From DASUSH01 sp036375215 (GTDB taxonomy: Bacteria > Actinomycetota > Thermoleophilia > Solirubrobacterales > 70-9), in assembly GCA_036375215.1 (NCBI GenBank), contig DASUSH010000014.1, positions 1 to 26,190 of the forward strand: a DNA stretch of 26,190 bases, read 5' to 3'. Both the position numbers and the translations under genes were made by a program. Positions 21,169 to 26,190 of the stretch are shown in pieces. The notes beneath the pieces were generated by a model. It was not told where the DNA came from, made no database searches, and worked only from the letters and a program-made list of their open reading frames with translations. Positions within the stretch are counted from its first letter, which is position 1; every line of letters starts with the position of its first letter.

Positions 21169-21624
21169 TCAGAGCTCCTCGAGCAGCCCAGCGAAGCGGT
21201 GCAGCAGGTGGACCGCCTGCTCGCGCTCGGCCGGTGAGAGCGAGTCGTAGACGGACTTGCGGCGCGCGGAGATCTGGCGCTTCTTGCGGCGGACGAGCCG
21301 CAGGCCCTCCTCGGTCAGCTCGACGGTGACCTTGCGGCGGTCCTCGGCCGAATGCGCGCGCACGACGATCCCGTCGCGCTCGAGCCCGTCGAGCATCCTG
21401 GTCGCGGTCGGCGGCGCCACCCCGGCGGCGAGCGCGAGCTCCCCGACCGACATCGTCGGGCGCTCCGCGAGCGCGACGAGCAGGAACTGCTGGGAGAGGC
21501 TGAGCTCGCCTTCCTCCTCGGCCTTGCGGCCCTTGATCCGCCGCATCGCGGCGAAGAACTCGCCCCATGCCTCCTCGAAGGCGGCGAGGTCGGCGCCGGT
21601 CTCGGTGGTTTCGGGGCTCCCCAT
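21169..21624 (-). CDS. MarR-family transcriptional regulator
   Basis: This 151-residue winged-helix dimeric repressor has the recognition helix region MSVGELALAAGVAPPTATRMLDGLERDG and the wing with the invariant DRRKVTVELTEEGL. N- and C-terminal helices form the dimer. It is divergent from the MFS exporter gene with 44 bp between the starts, and the inverted repeat there is its likely operator. The usual scheme for such pairs is that a toxic or phenolic ligand releases the repressor and induces the pump; the ligand is unknown here. Confidence 0.92.
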   Translation of the reverse strand: MGSPETTETGADLAAFEEAWGEFFAAMRRIKGRKAEEEGELSLSQQFLLVALAERPTMSVGELALAAGVAPPTATRMLDGLERDGIVVRAHSAEDRRKVTVELTEEGLRLVRRKKRQISARRKSVYDSLSPAEREQAVHLLHRFAGLLEEL

Positions 21625-21637
21625 CAGATCCGTAGGG

Positions 21638-21657
21638 TAGCAATTATTAGCTTGCTA
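21638..21657. promoter_or_regulatory. Inverted repeat TAGCAA-N8-TTGCTA, probable MarR operator
   Basis: The perfect 6-8-6 inverted repeat is in the AT-rich 44-bp gap between the divergent marR-type and MFS genes. It overlaps the TATCTT -10 box of the MFS gene (21656-21661, 8 nt before its GTG) and touches the TACCCT box of the regulator gene (minus strand, 21639-21634). Confidence 0.65.
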
Positions 21658-21668
21658 TCTTTTTACTT

Positions 21669-23168
21669 GTGATCCGGTATCGAGAGCGATTCATCACCGA
21701 CGCCAACGCCAAGTGGTGGGCGCTGGCGGCGATGTGCTTCGCCCTCTTCATGGTGATGCTCGACAACACCGTGATGAACGTCGCGCTGCCCTCGATCCAG
21801 CGCGAGTTCGACGCCTCGATCGGCGCGCTCGAGTGGGCGATCAACGGCTACACCCTCGCCTTCGCCGTCCTGCTCGCGATCGGCGGCCGGCTCGGCGACA
21901 TCTTCGGCCGCCGCCGCGGCTTCCTCTTCGGCGTCGCCGTCTTCGCGCTCTCCTCCGCGACCGCCGGGCTCGCGCCGAGCGAGGCCGCCCTGGTCGCCAG
22001 CCGGGTCGTCCAGGGCATCGGGGCGGCGTTCATGATGCCCGCCACCCTCTCGATCATCACCCACGCCTTCCCGGCCGAGGAGCGCGGCAAGGCGATCGGC
22101 ACCTGGGCCGGGGTCTCGGCGCTCGCGCTGGCGGTCGGGCCGGTGCTCGGCGGCTTCCTCACCGAGGAGGTCTCCTGGCGCGCGATCTTCTACATCAACC
22201 TCCCGGTCGCCGCCGGGGCGATCCTCGCCTCCCTCTTCGCGGTGCGCGAGTCGCGCGACGAGACGGTCGGCCGCGAGGTCGACTTCGCCGGCGTCGCCAC
22301 CCTGGCCGCCGGCCTCACCGCCTTCGTCCTCGCCCTCGTCGAGGGCAACGCGTGGGGTTGGAGCTCGCCCGGGATCATCGCCCTGCTCGCCGGCGGGACC
22401 GCCCTGCTCGGGGCCTTCGTCGCGATCGAGCTGCACGTGCGCGCGCCGATGGTCGAGTTCGGCTTCTTCCGCGACCGCCAGTTCCTCGGCGCCAACGCGG
22501 TCGCGTTCATCGTCAGCTTCGCGATGCTCGGGATGTTCTTCTTCATGGCGCTCTACATGCAGAACATCCTCGGCTACTCCCCGCTCGAGGCCGGCGTCCG
22601 CTTCCTGCCCTCGACGCTCATGATCGTGGTCATCGCCCCGCTCGCCGGCCGGCTCACCGACCGGATCGGCCCGCGAGCGCCGATCGTCGCCGGGCTCCTG
22701 ATCGTCACCGTCTCCCTCTACCTGCAGTCGCTCGTCGGAGTCGACACCGGCTACGGCCAGCTCTTCCTCCCGTTCGTCCTGATGGGGATCGGGATGGCCC
22801 TCGTGATGTCGCCGATGTCGACCGCGGCGATGAACGCCGTCGAGGTGACCAAGTCCGGGCTCGCCTCCGGGATCCTCTCGATGTCGCGGATGGTGGGCGG
22901 CACGTTCGGGGTCGCGGTCCTCGGCGCGATCTTCCAGGCCGGTACGGGCGTCACGATCGGCGGCTCGCCCGCGGCGTTCGTCGACGCCCTCGGCACCTCG
23001 CTCACGATCGGCGCGGCGGTGACGCTCGCCGGCGCCCTGATCGCCGCGCTCACCCTGAGCGGAAGGGTGCGCCGACCCCGGACGAGCGACGCGGCCGCCG
23101 AAGCCGCCGCCGCGGAGGCGGTCGCGACCGGCGGCGAGGTCGCGGTCGAGCCCGCGAGCCTGCGCTAG
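21669..23168 (+). CDS. DHA2-type (14-helix) MFS drug exporter
   Basis: This 499-residue proton-driven efflux protein of the cytoplasmic membrane has motif D1 LDNTVMNVALPSI (31-43), motif A GGRLGDIFGRRRG (72-84), and VLGGFLTEEVSWRAIFYINLPV, the motif C region of DHA2 pumps. About 14 hydrophobic segments are visible, ending in a short Ala/Glu-rich tail. Substrates may be drugs, dyes or solvents. GTG at 21669 lies 8 nt behind a TATCTT -10 box, consistent with leaderless translation, and control by the divergent MarR protein is likely. Its stop codon overlaps the stop of the LuxR gene in CTAG. Confidence 0.93.
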   Translation: MIRYRERFITDANAKWWALAAMCFALFMVMLDNTVMNVALPSIQREFDASIGALEWAINGYTLAFAVLLAIGGRLGDIFGRRRGFLFGVAVFALSSATAGLAPSEAALVASRVVQGIGAAFMMPATLSIITHAFPAEERGKAIGTWAGVSALALAVGPVLGGFLTEEVSWRAIFYINLPVAAGAILASLFAVRESRDETVGREVDFAGVATLAAGLTAFVLALVEGNAWGWSSPGIIALLAGGTALLGAFVAIELHVRAPMVEFGFFRDRQFLGANAVAFIVSFAMLGMFFFMALYMQNILGYSPLEAGVRFLPSTLMIVVIAPLAGRLTDRIGPRAPIVAGLLIVTVSLYLQSLVGVDTGYGQLFLPFVLMGIGMALVMSPMSTAAMNAVEVTKSGLASGILSMSRMVGGTFGVAVLGAIFQAGTGVTIGGSPAAFVDALGTSLTIGAAVTLAGALIAALTLSGRVRRPRTSDAAAEAAAAEAVATGGEVAVEPASLR

Positions 23169-26008
23169 CGCGCTTCGGCCATGGCGCCGCCGAGCTCGTC
23201 GCGGCCGCCCACGTCGAGCTTTCGGTAGGCGTTGGTGAGGTGCATCTCGACCGTGCGCCGTGTCACGAAAAGGGCCTGGGCGATCTGCGGGTTCGAGAGC
23301 CCGTCCGCGGCAAGGGCCACGATCCGGCGCTCGCTCGGCGTCAGCGCCTCGGCGCCGCTCATCTCCCGGCGACGGGGTCGCCCGCCGGCGGCGTGCAGCT
23401 CCTCCAACGCCCGGTCCGCCAGCTTCGTCGCCCCGCAGCGGCTAGCGAGGTCCAGGCCCTCCCGCAGCGGGCCACGGGAGTCGCGGCGCTGACCGCTCCT
23501 TCGCAGCGCGGCGCCGAGCTCGACCAGGGTTCGTGACCGCTCGAGCTCGGCCTGCGAGCCCTCGAGGACCCCGAGCGACTCGCGCAGCGCCGCAATCCCC
23601 CGCTCGTCGCCGAGGACGAGGCCGAACGTCCGCAGGGCAGCGCCGAGGGCCCGTGGCGCACCGTATCGTCGCGCCCGCTCGAGCTCCTCGTCGATCAGCT
23701 CCCGGCCCTGCTCCGCTTCCCCCAGCCGTGCGGCTGCGAGGGCCGCGCCCGTGCGCCACGAGATCACGGACGGGTTCGTGACGCGGGCCTGTTCGCAGAG
23801 CTCGCCGCAGGCCAGGAACGTGGCCAGCGCCTTTTGGGGCTCGCCCCGCTCGAGCTCGAGCCTCCCGCGCGCCGCGAGCAGCCAGCCGAAGGAGATCAGA
23901 CGCTCCCATGGCGCATCGCCGCCGGGAAGGTTGACCGCAGCGGACGCGGCATCGAGCTCGCCGCGCTCGATGTGGGCCGCGGCGAGCACGGCCCGGCTCG
24001 AGGGCAGCGCCAGGCGCCAGCCCTGCTCGGCCCCTTCGACCGAGGTCTGCGCATCGGCCAGGGCCCGATCGACCCTTCCGCGCCGAAGGTTGACAAAGGC
24101 GCTGGGGTGGCAGGCGGCGCTCGCCTGGACCACCGAGCCACGGCGTCGCGCCATCTCGAGGGCACGCGCCGCCGCCCGCTCCGCGCGCTCGTACTCGTCG
24201 CAATCGTCGTACGCGTAGGCCGCGAGCACGCAGGTCCAGAACGCCGCCGGCTGGTCCTCATCGAGCCCGGGGGCAAGCGCGCGTCCCGCCAGCGCGCGAA
24301 GCTCGTCGATCGAACCTCCCTGATAGCCGCGCTCCGCTGCCGCCTGAGCGAGCAGCAGCCTCCCGGTTGGCGAACGGTCGAGGTCTGGATCATCGAGCAG
24401 CGCCTCGATCCGGGGCAGCGCCCCGGCTCGTGCCTCGCGATCGTGGGCCAGGCCGATGGCGCACAGCGCCTCGAGGTCCCGCGCCACCGAACCCTGCGCT
24501 CCGGCCAGCGCCGCGATCCCGCGCTCGTAAGCGGCGGTGGCCCGGGAGACCTCCCCCTGCGCGGTAAGCGCCATGCCCAGCCCGAGCATCGTCCCGGCGC
24601 GCATCTCGTGGGTCGGCAGGGCCTCCACGGCCGCGGCGAGCCGCTCGGCGCCCCGCGGGTCGCCGCCCTCGGCTTCGGCCAGCCCGAGCGAGACCAGCAC
24701 CTGCGCACGCCTCTCTGGGGCTGGTCCCTCGTCGAGGGCCCTTCGCAGGTAGCGGGCGGCCGCGGTCGGGGAGCCGCGCGACATCGCCTCGGCCGCCGCC
24801 GCCTCGAGCTCGTCGAGCGCCCACGGCCCGCACCGATGTTCGGCGCTCAGCAGGTGTCCGGCGACGACCTCGTGCGGCGCGCCGGTCTCGTGCAATCGCT
24901 CGGCGACCTCCGCAGGCAGGCCCGCGCGGGCCACGTCGGGGATCGAGTCATAGACCGCGGCGCGGACGAGCGGGTGGGTGAAGCCGAGCGGCTCCCCTGA
25001 CGTGAGGATCGCGCTCGCGGCGAGCTCGTCGGCAAGCCCCCGCGCCTGACGATGATCGAGGTTCGCGATCTCGGCCACGTCGCGGAGCGCCAGCCGGCCG
25101 CTCCCGACCGCGGTCGCGTTGGCGAGAGCCCGTGCCTGATCGCCGCTCGCATCCACCCGGGCCACAACGGAGGCCGTGATCCGCTCGGGATGCAACTCGC
25201 TGAGCGCTTCCACGCCTCGCTCCGTCGGCTCGATCCCGTGCTCCCTGGCGCTGCGCAGCAGCTCCTGAACGTAGAGCGGGTTGCCGCCGCTCAGCCGCGC
25301 GCACGCCCCGGCGAACGGCGGCTCGAACTCGCCGAGCTCCGCTCGCACGAGCTCTCCCACGGCATCTTCACTGAGGGCCGCCGGGCGCGTCACGCCCACG
25401 CCGGTGTGCTCCGCAAGGCCGCTCAGATATCGCGTCGCGACATCCCCGGTCGCGGTGGGGCGCGCCGCAACGAGCAGCGCGACCCCGATGCCCTCCAGGC
25501 GCCGCGCAAGAAAGCGGAGGAATTGCAGCGATGGGACGTCGCTCCAATGCGCGTCGTCCACGCTCAGTAGCGCGGGCCCCCGCTCGGCCAGATTCGCGCA
25601 GAGCCAGTACAGGCCGTTCATCAGGGGCAACGTGCGATCCTCGCCCGGGGCCCCGATCACCACGACGCCCTGGCCCAGTACCGGGCGGGCGAGGGCCGCT
25701 GCGCCGCTGAACAGGCCGCCGTCCTCGTCGCCGTTCGTCACCCGGTGCAGCGGCTCGAAGAGCTGCATGCAAACCCCGAACGAGAGCTCGGACTCGAGCG
25801 CGTCGGCGCGCGCCTCGAGCACCTGGCATCCGCGGCCCCGGGCCGATTGCGCGGCCGCGGCCAGCAACGCCGTCTTGCCGATTCCCGCATCCCCTCGGAC
25901 GATCAGGGCACGGCCCTCGCCCTCGACGGCGGAGTCGAGAACCGCCTCGACCGCCCTCAGCTCGTCGTCCCGCTCGATCAAGGTGGGTGTGAGCGCGCGG
26001 GTAGGCAC
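23165..26008 (-). CDS. LAL-type LuxR-family ATP-binding transcriptional regulator
   Basis: This 947-residue cytoplasmic regulator has an N-terminal AAA/STAND ATPase with Walker A GDAGIGKT (39-46) and Walker B LLSVDDAHW (148-156). A long helical TPR-like region (about 350-870) probably senses a ligand or partner. The C-terminal LuxR helix-turn-helix (about 885-940) contains LTPSERRIVALAADGLSNPQIAQALFVTRRTVEMH. This is the MalT/LAL layout, usual for pathway activators in actinobacteria. GTG at 26008 is 7 nt behind a GATAAT box on the minus strand, so the transcript may be leaderless. Its target is unknown; the neighbouring MFS exporter converges on it and already has a MarR regulator. Confidence 0.93.
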   Translation of the reverse strand: MPTRALTPTLIERDDELRAVEAVLDSAVEGEGRALIVRGDAGIGKTALLAAAAQSARGRGCQVLEARADALESELSFGVCMQLFEPLHRVTNGDEDGGLFSGAAALARPVLGQGVVVIGAPGEDRTLPLMNGLYWLCANLAERGPALLSVDDAHWSDVPSLQFLRFLARRLEGIGVALLVAARPTATGDVATRYLSGLAEHTGVGVTRPAALSEDAVGELVRAELGEFEPPFAGACARLSGGNPLYVQELLRSAREHGIEPTERGVEALSELHPERITASVVARVDASGDQARALANATAVGSGRLALRDVAEIANLDHRQARGLADELAASAILTSGEPLGFTHPLVRAAVYDSIPDVARAGLPAEVAERLHETGAPHEVVAGHLLSAEHRCGPWALDELEAAAAEAMSRGSPTAAARYLRRALDEGPAPERRAQVLVSLGLAEAEGGDPRGAERLAAAVEALPTHEMRAGTMLGLGMALTAQGEVSRATAAYERGIAALAGAQGSVARDLEALCAIGLAHDREARAGALPRIEALLDDPDLDRSPTGRLLLAQAAAERGYQGGSIDELRALAGRALAPGLDEDQPAAFWTCVLAAYAYDDCDEYERAERAAARALEMARRRGSVVQASAACHPSAFVNLRRGRVDRALADAQTSVEGAEQGWRLALPSSRAVLAAAHIERGELDAASAAVNLPGGDAPWERLISFGWLLAARGRLELERGEPQKALATFLACGELCEQARVTNPSVISWRTGAALAAARLGEAEQGRELIDEELERARRYGAPRALGAALRTFGLVLGDERGIAALRESLGVLEGSQAELERSRTLVELGAALRRSGQRRDSRGPLREGLDLASRCGATKLADRALEELHAAGGRPRRREMSGAEALTPSERRIVALAADGLSNPQIAQALFVTRRTVEMHLTNAYRKLDVGGRDELGGAMAEAR

Positions 26009-26167
26009 GAACCGATTATCGCGCCTGTGAGGAAAGTGTTCGGTGTCTCCACGTGGCGACGGAGACCTCCCCCTCCGCGCACTCCATGCGGATCAGCGGG
26101 GCGCGGCCCCCGCCGGCCGCGTCGGTCGATGGAAGGGGCCTTCGAAGGCGACCAGGATGGAGACGGG
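26009..26167. other. Intergenic region at the right edge
   Basis: The stretch contains the GATAAT -10 box of the LuxR-family gene (minus strand, 26020-26015). I see no other gene, repeat or RNA in it. Confidence 0.4.
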
Positions 26168-26190
26168 ATGACAAGGGTGGAGCGGGCATT
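26168..26190 (+). CDS. Possible start of a further gene (partial)
   Basis: ATG at 26168 opens MTRVERA and runs off the window. A GGAG (26159-26162) with a 5-nt spacer is a good ribosome-binding site. Seven codons are too few to name a product. Confidence 0.3.

Noticed and set aside
21663..22436. Long antisense open frames over the MFS and LuxR genes
   Set aside because: They are low-complexity Arg/Gly/Asp-rich shadows caused by high third-position GC, without domains or start signals.
1..26190. Frequent GCGATCGC-like octamers, reminiscent of the cyanobacterial HIP1 repeat
   Set aside because: They are mostly in frame as Ala-Ile or Ile-Ala codons (GCG ATC, ATC GCG) in GC-biased genes. Codon bias explains them.

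Overview
The window is about 26 kb of very GC-rich, densely coded actinobacterial-type DNA. Several traits point to the class Thermoleophilia (Solirubrobacterales or relatives). These are a full coenzyme F420 pathway, a short membrane-anchored protein of the 'VKRVGGHLRGNVVAYVALF' type, a secreted protein with a very Lys-rich C-terminal beta domain, and many start codons lying 7-10 nt behind a TANNNT -10 box (leaderless-type transcripts). The taxonomic call is inference from protein style, not from a marker gene.

Layout. 1-46: the first 15 codons of an HMG-CoA-lyase-like gene (minus). 65-145: two copies of a 36-bp nested palindromic repeat. 149-1569 (minus): an SDR oxidoreductase, an FlK-type hotdog thioesterase and a small lipoprotein in one operon. 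1656-4704 (plus): F420 genes npdG-cofD-cofC-cofE. 4717-6468 (minus): a secreted beta-propeller/PKD protein. 6507-7983 (minus): a zinc alcohol dehydrogenase followed by a cupin. 8014-8646 (plus): a membrane-anchored C1q-like protein. 8653-10881 (minus): fbiC (fused CofG-CofH), which carries an in-frame 51-bp copy of the palindromic repeat. 10938-12395 (minus): aquaporin, then inorganic pyrophosphatase. 12454-13404 (plus): an orphan NMT1/ThiY-like binding lipoprotein.

13407-17219 (minus) is the most system-like part. It runs from a Tat-exported two-domain multicopper oxidase (with a one-base frameshift) to a ZIP metal transporter with an extracytoplasmic N-terminal domain, an MntR/DtxR-family regulator, a possible 22-residue membrane peptide and two small conserved-looking proteins. 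A perfect 16-bp palindrome, TTTAGACGCGTCTAAA, sits across the overlapping divergent promoters of this operon and of ygfZ. I infer a self-regulated metal (Mn or Fe) oxidation/uptake module.

17253-19282 (plus): ygfZ and an acyltransferase overlapping by 4 bp. 19344-19748 (plus): a small lipoprotein. 19814-21088 (minus): a coiled-coil protein with a PD-(D/E)XK-like nuclease core. 21169-23168: a MarR regulator divergent from a DHA2-type MFS exporter, with an inverted repeat between them. 23165-26008 (minus): a large LuxR-family ATPase regulator (LAL type). 26009-26190 is mostly non-coding, with a possible gene start at the very edge.

Four observations stand out. The SDR and cupin genes share a conserved ~60-nt leader, and each leader contains a small ORF that is itself placed like a leaderless gene and ends at the main start codon. 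A palindromic repeat is domesticated in-frame in fbiC. The metal module has its own operator. Leaderless-type -10 placement recurs across the window.
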